A DNA stretch of 64,000 bases. Origin: Diaporthe sp. PMI_573 (lineage: Eukaryota > Ascomycota > Sordariomycetes > Diaporthales > Diaporthaceae). The DNA is taken from NCBI GenBank assembly GCA_021399435.1, contig JAJTUP010000066.1, forward strand, positions 1-64,000. Reading direction: 5' to 3'. The position numbers and the translations under genes were made by a program. Under the pieces are notes generated by a model. It was not told the DNA's origin. It worked only from the letters and a program-made list of their open reading frames with translations, and did not search any database. Below are positions 20,129 to 32,078 of this stretch, one piece after another. Each line of letters begins with the position of its first letter. Position 1 is the stretch's first letter.

Positions 20129-22105
20129 ATGTCTCAGAACGCGAATCCCCTCAAACGCCGTCGACACGATGACGAAACGACAGATCTTGACGCTGATAAG
20201 TTTGAGCAACTGTATGTGGAGTGGATTGCAGACTGCGGGATTGCACTTCGTATGGCAACAAGAGAAACCTTTCGAGCGTAAGTTCTCTAACATACTTAAA
20301 TTAATGGTTCATATACTAATCTTATACCCCTTTAGCTTGCTCAAATTCCTCAATCCTGGAGTCCTCTCGATTTTACCTACATCACATCAAACGATTCGCG
20401 AGTGGGTGATGCGAACGTTTGAGACGCAAAAGCGACGTATACGACAAGTTCTCCAATCAGCTATCTCGAGAATACACTTCACCGTCGATATATGGTCCTC
20501 TCCAAATAAGCTTGGTATCCTTGGTATTGTTGCACACTTCATTGATAGCAACGGCGAGCTGGTTTCATATTGTGTTGCTTTACGAGAGGTACACGGCAAG
20601 CATTCAGGAGAGAATCAGGCCCATATTGTGATGAGTGTCGTCGAGGAATACGGAATTGTCACCCAGATTGGATACTTTGTTTCAGACAATGCAGACTCGA
20701 ATGATACGTTGATGAATTCTCTACAGAAATGTACGCCTCTATCAATTTATTGCGAGAACAATACTAATGATTAATAGTGTTGAACGAGAGGCACAATATC
20801 ATATACGACACGAAACATCACCGCCTTCGTTGTAACGGTCATACCATCAATCTAGCAGCGCATGCGTTTATGTTCCCAAAAACCGCACCCGACGAAGCCC
20901 CTACGAAAAACAAGGTTAAAAAGGACACTACAAGCGAATATATCAAGCCTTCAGACGCTGATATATTGAAGTGGAGGAAGACTGGTCCTCTTGGCAAGCT
21001 CCACAACATCGTTGTCTTTATCCGATGTAGTGCACAACGGATACAGAGGTTTAAAGAGATCAGTGAGAAAAAGGGTCTTCTTCGTGACAACGATACAAGA
21101 TGGAACTCAAAGTACTACATGGTTGAGAGAGCCATTGAGCTCGCAGATCAAATTGATTACTACTGCTCAAAGGAGAAGGACCTTAAGCTTGATTCGCGTA
21201 TGCTATATATCCAACTGAGAGGACAACACTAATAGGTCCTAGTTTCCGAGCAAGACTGGGCTGAGCTGAAAAAAATCTGCAACTTCCTCAAATCATTCAC
21301 CGATGCCACCAAGGCTGCAGAAGGTCACGCGCATACAATCGATCGAACGCTACCAATAATGGACTTCCTGCTTAGCAAATTTGAGGCTGCACGAATCGAG
21401 TACGCAGATGACGCTTTTATGGCGCCTTGTATTGATGCTGGGTGGGCGAAACTCGACGCATATTACACTCTTACAGAGCGGTCATCTGCTTATGTTGCAG
21501 CTATTGTCCTCAGCCCTCATCGAAAGTGGCACTACTTTGACACTACCTGGGAGGAACATCCTGAGTGGATTGAGAGCAATAAGACTGCCGTAGAAGATCT
21601 CTGGAAGTCTCGTTACGCACCAGTCGCCAAGTCAGCGGAGTCATCAGCCCAGTCCTTGGTTGAAACGCCACTAGTGAAGAACTCGTTTCTTGCATGGGAA
21701 GACGAACATGAGGATCCCGAGCTTCCCACCCTATTTGATGAGTATCAGAACTATATATCAGCCCCAAGAATCAAAGTCAAAGATGTACGAAAGTGGTGGC
21801 TTGAGGATACACAACAAACGCTCTATCCAAACCTTTCCAAAATGGCGCTCGATCTTTTGTCAATTCCTGCGATGTCTGCTGAGCCAGAACGTCTCTTCTC
21901 TGATACGAAAATCACCCTCCAAGATCGCAGGAACAGGTTAGGGATTGATATAATTGAGGCAATTGAGTGCATAAAGTCTTGGTCGAAGACTCGCAACTTG
22001 GCTTGGGTTGACGACGTTGAGCTTGTCTTGGATACAGCTATCATTGGAGAGGATGAACAGCAGGGGTCTTCTAACATTATACCTGATATTACGAGCAATA
22101 GATAG
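20129..22105 (+). CDS. hAT transposase 2, open through four exons
   Basis: Exons are 20129-20277, 20336-20730, 20778-21197 and 21243-22105. Introns of 58, 47 and 45 bp show GTAAGT/GTACGC/GTATGC donors, TACTAAT or ACTAAT branch sites and TAG acceptors. Total 1827 nt, 608 residues, no internal stop. Catalytic signs are FTVDIWSSPN (first Asp), FVSDNADSNDTLM (second Asp), RCNGHTINLAAHAF (CxxH) and the hATC block with IPAMSAEPERLFSD. There is no BED finger at the N-terminus. No terminal repeats were recognised; it abuts the gypsy fragment. The enzyme could be active or able to act in trans. Confidence 0.8.
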
Positions 22106-23679
22106 TATGCAAGCAATTCAAACTCAAAATGCTCGAATCTCTGGAGTTTTCTTTTGACCTCTTGTTCTACTTCATTCTCACACCTAAGCAATAGGAGTGA
22201 CGTTAAATTAGTTAATTCTGTAGACTGTAGCTCAAGTAAACCCTTAACCTACGCGAGTGAGGTCTAGGAAAACGGTTTCCGGAGCGTTCTCGTTATCTGG
22301 CAATAGTATAATCTTATATGTTAGCTGTGAATAGCTTCATCTTTATCAAACAGTGATGGATTTGTGGGAACAGCTTTTTTGACGATAGAATCTCTCTTGT
22401 TCCTCTTCTATCTAGCTGGAAGATAGCTAGCTATTTATCCCTCGAGGTCAGTCTGATCCCGGAGGCTTTGGTCCGGCGACTCCGTCGCAGACCGGGGATC
22501 CGGCCGGAGCCAGGTATCCGGGAGACTAGTTGAACCTACGTTGGCAAGATCCACACCTCCAAGAACAGCCTATCCAATCTTTCTGACCTGTTCGTCTGAC
22601 AATCCTGTTATGGTCCGCGAGACGAACTTGAATCTCAACCTTACTCAATTTGGTTAGTTTTATGCTTAGGCCATGCGGCTCTTCGCACGCCGTGCGATAT
22701 GATATTACGATACGATATTGCCTAAATACAGTGTAATACCGTATGCCGTGCAGTGCACCGAATTCCTAAACAATCCAGTGCAGTGTGGGGTTGAAAAAAT
22801 ATCGTATACGGTATTTTGCACTATTTACTTCACTGCAATACAGGTCCGCAGAGAACATGATCGAGGTAAGGAGACACGCATTATGGCTTGTGAAGATGTT
22901 TGCTGAATATTTCAGTCTCAGAGCAGCGGAACTCCATCGTGGAAGACTCTTAAAGATTCGCCAGAGCTCTGCATTGTCGCGTCGGGACCTTCCAGAGACA
23001 TAGATCTCGGCCATACAGTTTATAAGCTGTCAGACGGCTCATGTATCTACAGCCAACATCTGGAACTTGACAGAATCGGGAGGAACCTTGTTCTTGAGTG
23101 GGAGGGAATATTGGAACCCGCCTCAGAGATCACCTGCTTTGGGTTCGACTTTTGGGCATTGGCGTGCAGTTTCTGGACCAGATTTGAGAGGCAACCGGAA
23201 GAATGATTACGGATGATCCACTCTATGGAGGAGCACAGGTCGGATCAACGGTCATAAAATTTGGGGCTTGGTCTTCGATCGAATGGTTAGTGTTCTCACT
23301 CCCTCATCATCTCAGGCCGGCTTTTTACCGAACCCTCCATCAGCCCCATATTGAGCTCAGCCGTCCTCCCGGGCAGCAGAGCAGCTGTTAAGTTCACGCT
23401 TGCCTCCATCCAAACTTGCTGCGAGCAACAACAGTTGCACAGCCCCCAGAAGGCATGTGCAACCTCGGGGAGTGGTGCCTCACGCTGTATCGCGTCTTCT
23501 CCCAGGCCGATCAGCCTTCATTTTCACGACGAATTCGTAAAGCTGGGTCTGAACATCGAAGAACTGCAAGGTTCGTCATTTCTTTCCTCTTTTTCCGCTC
23601 CCTTGCCTGCTGACGGTTCCCTTTCAGAAACTTGGAGATCCTACAGTCATCACCAACAAACTTTTTGGAGTTGTGTTCA
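22106..23679. other. Intergenic with an ORF scrap
   Basis: Contains A/T-rich runs of GATACGATATT-like sequence around 22690-22730 and an open stretch at about 22913-23206 (WKTLKDSPELCIVASGPSRD ... GRNLVLEWEGILEPASEITC) that looks protein-coding but has no start and is unknown to me. Another scrap at 23350-23570 (SLHFHDEFVKLGLNIEELQ) may belong to the same lost gene. Confidence 0.4.
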
Positions 23680-24211
23680 AGGAACTCTGCCAGACATTCC
23701 TTTCAAAGCAAATTGTTTCCCTGATGAGGGAAACGTGAAGGATTCCATCTATGCTCTCCCAAGCCCAGACGGTACGAGCGTGATCTTCAAGGTACAGCTA
23801 TCAGGGTCACCCAAAGAAGGAGGCCCTTTCTGTGAGTTAAGCTCCCATTTCACCGTGATCTCACTAACAAGGCTTAGTGTGTCACATTCATGACGCACCG
23901 GTTCCAGATGATGGCAATTGCACCGCAACATTGGCTCACCTTGACCCGTTCAAGCGCGGCGAGGTGATTCCATGTGACCGTAATGCCCCCAGACTTGCCA
24001 GATTGGCGACCTCGCAGGAAAGCACGGCAATGTCACGTATGAGGTTTTCAACTCTACTTACACTGGAAACTATGTTTCGCTCGAGGAGGGTAGTGTTGCG
24101 TTTTTCGGAAACAGAAGCATCGTGCTCCACTTCGGAAACAAGACCCGCATTACATGTGCCAATTTTGAACGTGTCGACCTCGATGGCTGGCTGCACTACG
24201 ACCAAGGCTGA
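23680..24211 (+). pseudogene. Cu/Zn superoxide dismutase-like protein, frameshifted
   Basis: The first part reads GTLPDIPFKANC, NVKDSIYALPSPDGTSVIFK and GSPKEGGPF. A 46-bp intron (23832-23877; GTGAGT, CTAAC branch, TTAG) joins it to CHIHDAPVPDDGNCTATLAH and LDPFKRG. A frame change near 23984 leads to CPQTCQIGDLAGKHGNVTYE, then NYVSLEEGSVAFFGNRSIVL and CANFE. The H-x-H and KHGN metal-site motifs place it near fungal secreted or GPI-anchored SOD-like proteins. The signal peptide is missing and the frameshift falls between the metal-binding halves, so it is probably dead. Confidence 0.6.
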
Positions 24212-24997
24212 CCATTCAATTCCATTCGTCCCTGGATTCGATCGGGGCCAGCTTCAAACGCGGTGATGATACGGGGAGCAAGACCAATGCTAAATGCGAT
24301 ACTCCAGGGAATGCATCTCCTATTCCAGTACTTAATAATGTTAGTGTGTCTAGCCTGGCACTAGATGCCGGAACTGCGGCTTGTGCAGTCATATTCTAAG
24401 CTTCCATTTTCCGTCGTTGAGGCAGATGGTGATGTCGTTTGGTTCAAAAATGAAAATGGTGTATTGTGAGTGTTTTAGAAGCAAATACCAAGCCGTAAAT
24501 GTCTGTGTCAGTAAGTTGTTGTGTGAGCAAACGCCGAGTTGGGACTTTCCATTTGCTGAAACCAAACCTAACCTGAACACGCTTCTTTCTCCGGACACGG
24601 CTTCTATCAGGTTTGGTGGTGTTGTTATTGTTTGTCTGTACGAGAGCGAGGTTGTAAATGAAGAATCATGACGACGAGACGCCACCTAACAGAAATTTGG
24701 GATTCTGAGGATTGCATCAACTTTTCATCTTTTCTTCGACCTCAGCACGACTGCCCGCTTGTGGCCCACCTTAGAAAGAGGACGCTGGTCGAATCAGTCG
24801 CATGACCATGACCATGACTCTGAGCAACGGATACTCAGATCAACCGCATTCTCAATGCCCCTACCCCTAGGCCCTGCGCGGCGGAGGCCCTGGTTCGGGT
24901 CCAGACCATTTTAGGTCCTTCATAATCTTATATAGGGCGACATCTTGCTCCGGTTGAGTGCTCACAACGCGCCGAAGATTCTCCTATTCATGTCGTC
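24212..24997. other. No gene seen
   Basis: A piece at about 24250-24400 (CDTPGNASPIPVLNNVSV) could be the original C-terminal tail of the SOD-like gene. The rest shows nothing. Confidence 0.35.
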
Positions 24998-25265
24998 ATG
25001 GAGCTCACTGAGTGGTATGCAGTAGCTCTTGGGAGCCTCGTGGGGCTTACCCTCGTTGCAAACTTTACCCGGACCATGTCAAGACTCGAGTGGATCGGTT
25101 ACCGACTCTGCCATCGATTCCTAATTGCCACTAGTGCTCAGTCACCGTCTTTTCTCTTCCTCTTGCCTTTCCTCGCAGGGAATATTCTAGCTTTGAGTCT
25201 CTACACCAACAACGTCGAAACATTCATCAGACGCTCTGGGCTTCTATGTCTCATCAACCTCGTCC
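24998..25265 (+). pseudogene. N-terminal membrane part of a ferric-reductase-like protein
   Basis: An ATG at 24998 opens MELTEWYAVALGSLVGLTLV, with helices at about residues 7-25, 48-68 and 80-95 (LLCLINLVPL). The pattern NxLxLxLxT-x-n-RRSGLLCLINLVPL resembles the first helices of fungal FRE-type ferric reductase transmembrane domains. Similarity ends near 25265, exactly where the antisense cysteine-rich gene begins. Heme, FAD and NADPH-binding parts are absent. Confidence 0.5.
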
Positions 25266-25560
25266 CACTGCACGGGTTGGAGGCACAGCATCCCATAAAT
25301 GGTGGGACTGCACCAGAACAAGTGTACCAGCTGCTTTCATTGTGAGGTGTCACACAGTTCTGAGGCGGGATGGAGCGGTAGCTGTCCTGGCTGTAACTGG
25401 AGTAGCGGAGAGCCGGCTGAGGACAATACCCCGTGCCGTCGACGCACGGGTTCTCTGTGCAGCAGCCGAGAAATTGCGACTCTGCGTCCTTGCAGTTGTA
25501 GAACGTCCCGCCGTATGGGCAAGACACACCGAAGTCTGCCATGGCATTGCCTTCGGACAT
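25266..25560 (-). pseudogene. Cysteine-rich CCxxNPC-repeat protein, truncated
   Basis: From an ATG at 25560-25558 the minus strand encodes two repeats of a fungal cysteine pattern: CPYGGTFYNC ... FLGCCTENPC and WYTCSGAVPPFMGCCASNPC. This pattern (GGTWYxC ... F-x-GCC-x2-NPC) occurs at the N-terminus of fungal secreted or single-pass membrane proteins. No signal peptide is seen. The frame loses similarity right after the second NPC, at the junction with the ferric-reductase fragment. The overlapping plus-strand frames are shadows. Confidence 0.5.
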
Positions 25561-25907
25561 CACGGCCTGACTTGACGGGCTAGACGAACGAGATAAATTG
25601 AAACCGAGTGAACTTGAGAGCTGGGGCTCTCGTGCAGAGTGAAGAGAATGAATGATTAGAAACTTCACGCGGTCGGGTTGAGCGGGGATCAGGTTGTGAC
25701 AATGTCATTGAGCCTTAAGCTTCGCCATGCAGTGCGTGTTGGTGGATATCATGCATGTTGGCTGCAGCCGAGCTCAGCTTTCGCCTTTCGGCCAATGAGA
25801 CCACTTGAAAATCGTACAAATCAGAAGCGAAAATCCGAAAATATGACCCAAGCTCTTGGCTTTGGTCATGGCCGTTGAGGTTCATTCAAAAAAAGAGCTG
25901 ACTTGGG

Positions 25908-25938
<31 letters not shown>

Positions 25939-26505
25939 GTGTGGTCTGATCTCACATGCAAATGCTAACGCTGAAGACGTGGTGACTGGTCTATGCATCT
26001 GTATCATCGTCGATTTACGGCTCAAGATCACGGTGTATGATCCACAATAGTATCGGTGAGAAAATGACTTGGGATAACTCACGCGAACGATTCTGACTGG
26101 TTATATGGGACATACCCACATGTCCAAACCCACAACCTTGTCGTCTTCTCGATAGACGCAGCAGATGGACCAACACTGTCAGGAAGCCCAGGACAAAATT
26201 GGTAAACGCAACCACTGCTGCTAATACCAGATGATGAGTGAGATTCATAGACCACGAGAGCATGCAAGCCACTCTCACGTGTTGCTCGAAACCACTTTCC
26301 CAATCACGGCTCAAGAATCATAGGCGAGACAGCGGAAGATTAGCTTGATTTGCTCCCTTAATTTCATCGGCAAGACTGGGCGCCACCAGCTGCCATCATC
26401 TTTCACCGTCATACGGACAACGTGACTGGGCTGAAAAAGATCCAAGTAAAGAAAGACTGTATGTGGGTGAATAAAAAAAAAGAGGTGTCAGTCGCAGATC
26501 CCACG
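25561..26505. other. Intergenic with a (GGCT)n microsatellite
   Basis: A GGCT tetranucleotide run of about seven copies lies at 25909-25937. No gene recognised. Confidence 0.6.
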
Positions 26506-28790
26506 TCACACCTCCACAGGCTCTGCGAACCTAAAGGCCGCCGCGTCCCAGTTCTCCGGCTTCACAATGTCGCCCAGCGTCCTGAGAATCGTCTCCTCGA
26601 ACCCTCCGACTTCCCTCTCCGGGTCATCCCACTGGACATCATCCACAAGCCCCGCAATAACGCACAGCTCCCGGTCGCCCGTATCGAACCCGGACTGCAG
26701 CGGCGTGACCCCGGTGCCAAAGAAGGACACCCCCCTCAGCTTGAGCGACTTCAGCCCGTCCGACCCGGTGAAGCGCCCGACGTCGGGGACGTGGTTCAGC
26801 GCGAGTTTTGGGTCGAAGCAGCGCGACTCCCGGACGTAGGCCGCGTCCTCGGGCGGGAGGTGCGCGATGATGCCCTCGTGGGAGTTGAAGACGTGTGTGT
26901 GAGGCGCGACCTCCAAATCCTCGGCCAGGACGCGCCGCAATATGTCCAGGATGGTTACTTTATCGTCCTCGAGCTTGAGACGCTCCCACGTCAGGACAGT
27001 GGTCGGTCCGCCGATGAGAAGCGGGTTCGGCAGCTGGGTCTGCGTCCAGGCGTCCTGGAAAGGCTAGTGGCGGGCTGCGTCGACACCCAGGAATAAGGCG
27101 GCCCTCTTGCCTGTCATTTGCATCACTGAGAGTCCGTATGCTACCTTTAGTGCTACTGCAGGTGGGATGCCGTGTGTCTCGTGCAGTGAGAGGATACCTG
27201 GGACCCTTCGTTGTCGCTGTATGTTGATTCCACCATAGTAAACATCCGTCCCCCGGCTTGAGTCTGAGCCAAAGATACTCAACATCTTGGTAGGGTCAAA
27301 CACAGGCCACGGGGTAACGGACTCCTTGGCGACACCGTGGTAACGAGAAGCTATTAGCTTTCTAGAAGTCTCAGCCGCGAGACTGTGGTCCAGGGACTCG
27401 TACATATCGCAAACCAGCTTGTATGGGATGAACCGGGGAGAGACATGGGGAGGAGGCGCGACTTCGCCATTCTTCCTTGCACGGAGTAGTTGAACCTGAG
27501 CTTCCAGCTCGGAAATTAAGATGCCGTTGGACATGCCGTCACAGATGGCGTGAGATAGGGAAAGTGTGACGACGTGAACTGAGCCTGATTCAACACTATT
27601 GCCCAGGATGGTCGAAATACCGAAGCGGCCCATCATTTCCGGTGGGTGGGCGACCAGCTTGAATGGTTCGTGGATTCTGTATTCCACAGCTTCGTCCACG
27701 GATTCAAAGTCTGGCTCTCGCGTGATGACTTTGTCCAGTACATGATCACTGTGTCGTAGCTTGAGGAATACGAGCTGGTTGTTCAGGTTGACCCCCGTGC
27801 TCACCGGCATAGGCTGCACCTTCAGGATCTCTAACAACGCCTCTCGCACCTCCGAAAACTCCAGATCGTACACCTCAAAGGCAAAGCACAGGTTGAAAGT
27901 TCGGGTAGGAGGGAGTAAGACAAATGCACGCCATAGCGGCAAAGTGAGGAAGCACTCCTGGACATCTTGGTCCCAGGTGAGACCGTGTCCTTCCAAAATC
28001 GGCTTGGCTAGATCCTGGATTTCTTGAAACTTGGACTCCTGGCCCCTACAGACAAAAACGTCTGCAAGAGTGGGTGGCCCTGTCCGTTGCGGGAAATCAG
28101 AATTTGTCTTTCCGGCCACGTGTGTCTCAGTGCTGGCGCCAGAGATGAGCTTGGCCTGGGATCTAATGGTTGGAGACCCACGAACGTCCTCGACCGTTAG
28201 GCGCTTGGAGGTCATCCTCTCAATCTCGAAGCAGTACCTCATTGCTGTGAGGCTGTCCGTGAAATGCTCTAGCCGAAAGTCCGCGTTGAGCTCAGAAGCA
28301 TCGATATGTAGCAGATCCGCCCAGACCGATATCACGAGATTGATCCAGTAGTCCTGTCTTTGTTGGTCTTTAGTAGACTCGGAAATGCCATTAGCGAGCG
28401 TCTCCGGCAGTTTCGTCTTATTCAAGTATTCCAGGACCATTTGCCTCAAGACTGGCTTGCGGACCTTTCCTCCAGGACCGAGAGGAAAGTCCGAGATGCC
28501 CAAATCTTGCAACGTGAGGATGTGAACAAAGATGAATTCCGGCCCTATGTGCTTGGAGACATCAAGCTGTAGTTGTAGCTTTGAGAAGTTCTGAGATTTT
28601 GAGGTGTCGACGACGGCAACACATGCTTCTCCGGTAATGGAGTCAGGGATGCCAATGATTTGAGCCTTCGGCCAATTGTCAGAAATAGTCCCGGTGAATT
28701 TTGACATCGACTTACTTTGGTAGAACATACGCTTTGCAGCGTATACTCCAAAGCTTCAGGCATGAAAAGGACAAGAACTGCCGAGCATGG
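26506..28790 (-). pseudogene. NRPS-like A(partial)-T-C protein with an in-frame TAG
   Basis: Two coding parts are joined by a 50-bp intron (28666-28715; GTAAGT, CTGAC branch). The N-terminal part is only the end of an adenylation domain (MPEALEYTLQSVCSTK then AQIIGIPDSITGEACVAVVD). Next comes a carrier domain with the phosphopantetheine Ser in FTDSLTAMRY, then a condensation-type domain with LSHAICDG in place of HHxxxDG. A TAG at 27064-27066 interrupts the frame; coding continues in phase (PFQDAWTQTQLPNPLLIGGP ... ENWDAAAFRFAEPVEV) to 26506. Core adenylation motifs are missing, so it could not activate a substrate. Confidence 0.7.
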
Positions 28791-30263
28791 TGAGTTGTGA
28801 TTCCTCACACACTTGAAGAAGGTATCTTCTCAATACTGGGTCGGTTTGAATGGACTCTCGGAATTGGCATGCAACATCTAACGCGCCGATGCCCTTCGTG
28901 CAAGACGCGGCTGGGCTGATTTATAAGACCGCACGCGCCTTGGGATAGTGTAAGCATGCAATGCAACATGAGAGACAGATCAAGGCCACGAATCAGGCTA
29001 TAGATTCGTCCAATGGGCAAGAAAGCCATCAGTGGGCCACGCATTTTGACAGTTTCGTCGCCTCGGCCAAGATTATTCTCGTTATACAATCCACGTCCCA
29101 AGACAGAGCGGCTAATGCTACCTTTGTCATTGATAGCAAATTCTGCGTCCACCCAAGAATTACCGCTGTCTGCTTTCGAACCCGCCTGTGCAAAAAATCG
29201 CCTTCAGAGCCATTTCTCTCCTGGGGAGGGCCCCACTCCGCATGAGGAATCCGACTGTCACCGAGAACCCACCTTTCCCCGACTGGTGTAACGGCGTATC
29301 AACAGTATCTGTAAGGCTGGTGATACCTGTGCTCCAACTGAGCAGCTTTGTTCCACCACCCCGCCGTGACCAATACCGCTCGCGAGATGCACCACCATGC
29401 ATCTCATTACGTACTCATATGATGACGTGCATGGGGCCATGTGTTGTCGAGAAGTGCATGATGAGGAAGCGCAGTTTTCAGCCACGGCCACATGTAGCAC
29501 AACACCCCTACTTTCCGTCCATGAGATTCGATCTGTAAGATATGATTCCACAACGTCTTGCCGGCCCAGTCACGTTGAAACTAATCAATCCGGGCTCGAG
29601 AGCTGCTCAAGCTGGAATATTAATCAGTGAAAGCGGTGGGGGGGGGATCAAGTTGAGATTTTTGCTTAAGCTACGGGAATCGGGAGATGTACAAGATTCT
29701 CAAGCCGAATCCACCGATTATGACGAGCTTTGCTCGGGTGTCCGCTATGCTGCCATGGCATCTGTGAGCACACACTGCCAACATTGAAACCATCTATGAG
29801 GTGAACCCGCATAACCTTGCATGGAATAGCCTCTTTTGGGAAGACCTGCTGTGAGAAAGTCTTCAGCTGTGCGATTTTTATGGCATTACCTGATAGACGG
29901 TACGCCATCCATAGAGACTACGTAATGATGTCTTCACATCTGTTGAGTATGGCTGTGTTACTTTAATCATGTACGTATGTGATGTCGAAATTCAACACTG
30001 GTTATGGGAAGAGTGGCAGGTTCACGCCGGGCCTAACCCCGAGTTTTGTGGGGCCGGACCCCAACACATCGGGCCGATATTTTCCACCGTAGGCAATCGG
30101 CCATGGATGGTCAACCTGTTCCCAAATGCCGTAGGCAGCAGCCAAGTGCACGTGGGTATAGCGTCTTCCAACCCAGCTTGCATCCTGTGATTGTTCCTTC
30201 ACTCGAATCTCTTGCAAGTGCTCGCTCCCAACCGATTCGTGGGAGCCTCAACCCTCCTATTCG
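28791..30263. other. Intergenic
   Basis: Short unrelated frames only; a G10-12 run at about 29637. The 5' part of the NRPS-like gene is not found here. The last few hundred bases presumably hold the promoter of the 2EXR gene. Confidence 0.5.
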
Positions 30264-31103
30264 ATGTCGTCATTCCCACAGTTCGCCAATCTCCCGCTCG
30301 AGCTGCAAAGGGAGGTATGGCAGGCCAGCCTGGACGAGGCTCCAGAGCCTGGTGTGCACATCATCAGGCACGAGGATAATACGAACGGTGACCCTGGACT
30401 TGTCACAATGGACATCGGATGCAACAGCCTCATGCATGTGTGCCGCGAGTCTCGCGCCATGGCTCGCAAGCAGCTCAAGTTTCGCCACGTCGACAGGGGC
30501 GCCTGCTTGAACCCATACCGGGAATTTAACCTGGACACAGACGCTATCTACGTTTCAGTCCGGGACTTGGAACACTTCTTCGACGAAGAGTCCTTCGCGA
30601 GCTGGACGGTACCGCCAGCGAATCTACGCCACCTGGCCCTGGACGCCCGCACAGTGAACGGCGTTGTGGAGAGGGTCGTCGACTACCTTGGGATCCTCAG
30701 GGGGCTGCAGACCGTCTCCGTTGTGTTCTCAGAGGAGGGTTGGGTCCCCAGAGGTCATGTCCCCACGGGTGACCTGCCTTACCAGCTTCTGGACTTCGCC
30801 GTTGGGGACTTAGTCTGGTATGCCCCTTCTGATCGTGTTAAAAAGGAAAATATGGACCCGTGGGAAGTTACAAAGACAGTCCGCAGACGTTTCGCGGTCG
30901 CGTTTTATTACGCATATTCTTTGGGGGAGATACCTGACTTGGAACATGTGCCTTACGACAAGTCGACGGGGGAGTTGCTCTTCGATATCGTTCCGCAAAG
31001 AATGGTGCCTAAGCTCCCAGGCAGAAGAGTTGAAAAGCAGCGCAATTTGCTCTCATCGTTCATTAGAGGTCTGCGAGGATTGATGCCGTCGCACTCGAGA
31101 TGA
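30264..31103 (+). CDS. 2EXR-domain protein
   Basis: A single-exon frame of 279 residues from ATG. It opens with FPQFANLPLELQREVWQASL, the F-x-x-LP-x-E-(L/I)-R-x-x-(V/I)-W box that begins the fungal 2EXR domain, and has VCRESRAMARKQL, the conserved C-R-E-S-R turn. The later half (LRHLALDARTVNG, GLQTVSVVF) follows the usual pattern of predicting beta strands over a leucine-rich scaffold. Such proteins are very numerous in ascomycetes; function unknown, F-box-like adaptor role often supposed. It appears intact. Ends in TGA. Confidence 0.8.
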   Translation: MSSFPQFANLPLELQREVWQASLDEAPEPGVHIIRHEDNTNGDPGLVTMDIGCNSLMHVCRESRAMARKQLKFRHVDRGACLNPYREFNLDTDAIYVSVRDLEHFFDEESFASWTVPPANLRHLALDARTVNGVVERVVDYLGILRGLQTVSVVFSEEGWVPRGHVPTGDLPYQLLDFAVGDLVWYAPSDRVKKENMDPWEVTKTVRRRFAVAFYYAYSLGEIPDLEHVPYDKSTGELLFDIVPQRMVPKLPGRRVEKQRNLLSSFIRGLRGLMPSHSR

Positions 31104-31369
31104 TATTCCAACATTGTAGAGAATATTCTTTTCGTTATATCCCTCTCTGGAGATAGACCTCCGCCAGACCTGCAGGTGCCGGACACTCTGGATTGATCGC
31201 ATCAGCACAATAGGTATTCAAGCCCCAGGGCCTAACAAAGGCTGCCGCTCTCCGACGATATCGTTGTCGCTGGTATCTTTCCTAAGTCTGCGGAGACAGT
31301 CAGCTCGCGTGCTCATCTCTTGGCTTCGATCTTACGCACCTGACAAGAAGCCACACCTAGCGCTTTCGA

Positions 31370-31640
31370 GCCTATATCTACATCATATGGCGAGTTCAGT
31401 ACCAGCACTTTCAAGTCGTCCGAAAGTAGCAGCACACCTCCTATCACCAGCCTCAGCACAGAGTCGACATCGACCGATAGCAGTACCCGTGCAATGCCAA
31501 CAAGTAGCCATGATAATGACGATGACGACGCAAAGTCGGCTACTTCAAGCGCTTCGTCGACCAGCGCAAGCTCAGCAATGTCAACTTCAGCTCCTTCCAG
31601 TACCGAAGAGTCCTCAGGTCAGGCTCTTCATTTTCCTTCC
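31370..31640 (+). pseudogene. Ser/Thr-rich, mucin-like protein fragment
   Basis: One frame reads SSESSSTPPITSLSTEST and SATSSASSTSASSAMSTSAP with an Asp run between. This composition is that of O-glycosylated stalks of fungal cell-wall or sensor proteins. There is no signal peptide or anchor in reach, so only a fragment of the stalk remains. Confidence 0.35.
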
Positions 31641-32078
31641 TACTCCACAATGTCATTTTATCGTGGACTGTCATTACTTCGTCATCTGAGCTCCTTGGGT
31701 CTGATTGAGGGCTTTCTTCCCGCTGTTGATTCTGTCTTTGGGTTCCCATGATTTCTTGGGTAATGATGGAGTGTTAAAAGGGTGTGGAAGAGTTGGTCTG
31801 AATTTACCCCTCTGTGCTACGATCCAAACAAGTTGCAGTGATGCTGGCTCCCCGACAAGGCGTATACGATGAGTCGGGATTGCAAATAAACCTTTGAACA
31901 GTGACCTTTGCACACACACACACCAAAAAAAAAAAAGACCTTTTGGCAGGAAGTAAGACCAAAGGATATTTTACTCATTTACTATACCTGGCAATGTGAA
32001 TGCGGACAACACAGAGGAATGCTGGCAAAATGAAAATCGACTTGCTTTCCAATGTGAGGCGATGTGCAGTATCTCACA

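Noticed and set aside
25246..25583. Plus-strand frames across the cysteine-rich gene
   Set aside because: Shadows of the minus-strand CCxxNPC frame, which alone shows ordered cysteine motifs.
26422..27096. A 224-codon plus-strand frame over the NRPS-like gene
   Set aside because: Antisense to the condensation domain, arginine/proline-rich and without domain signs.
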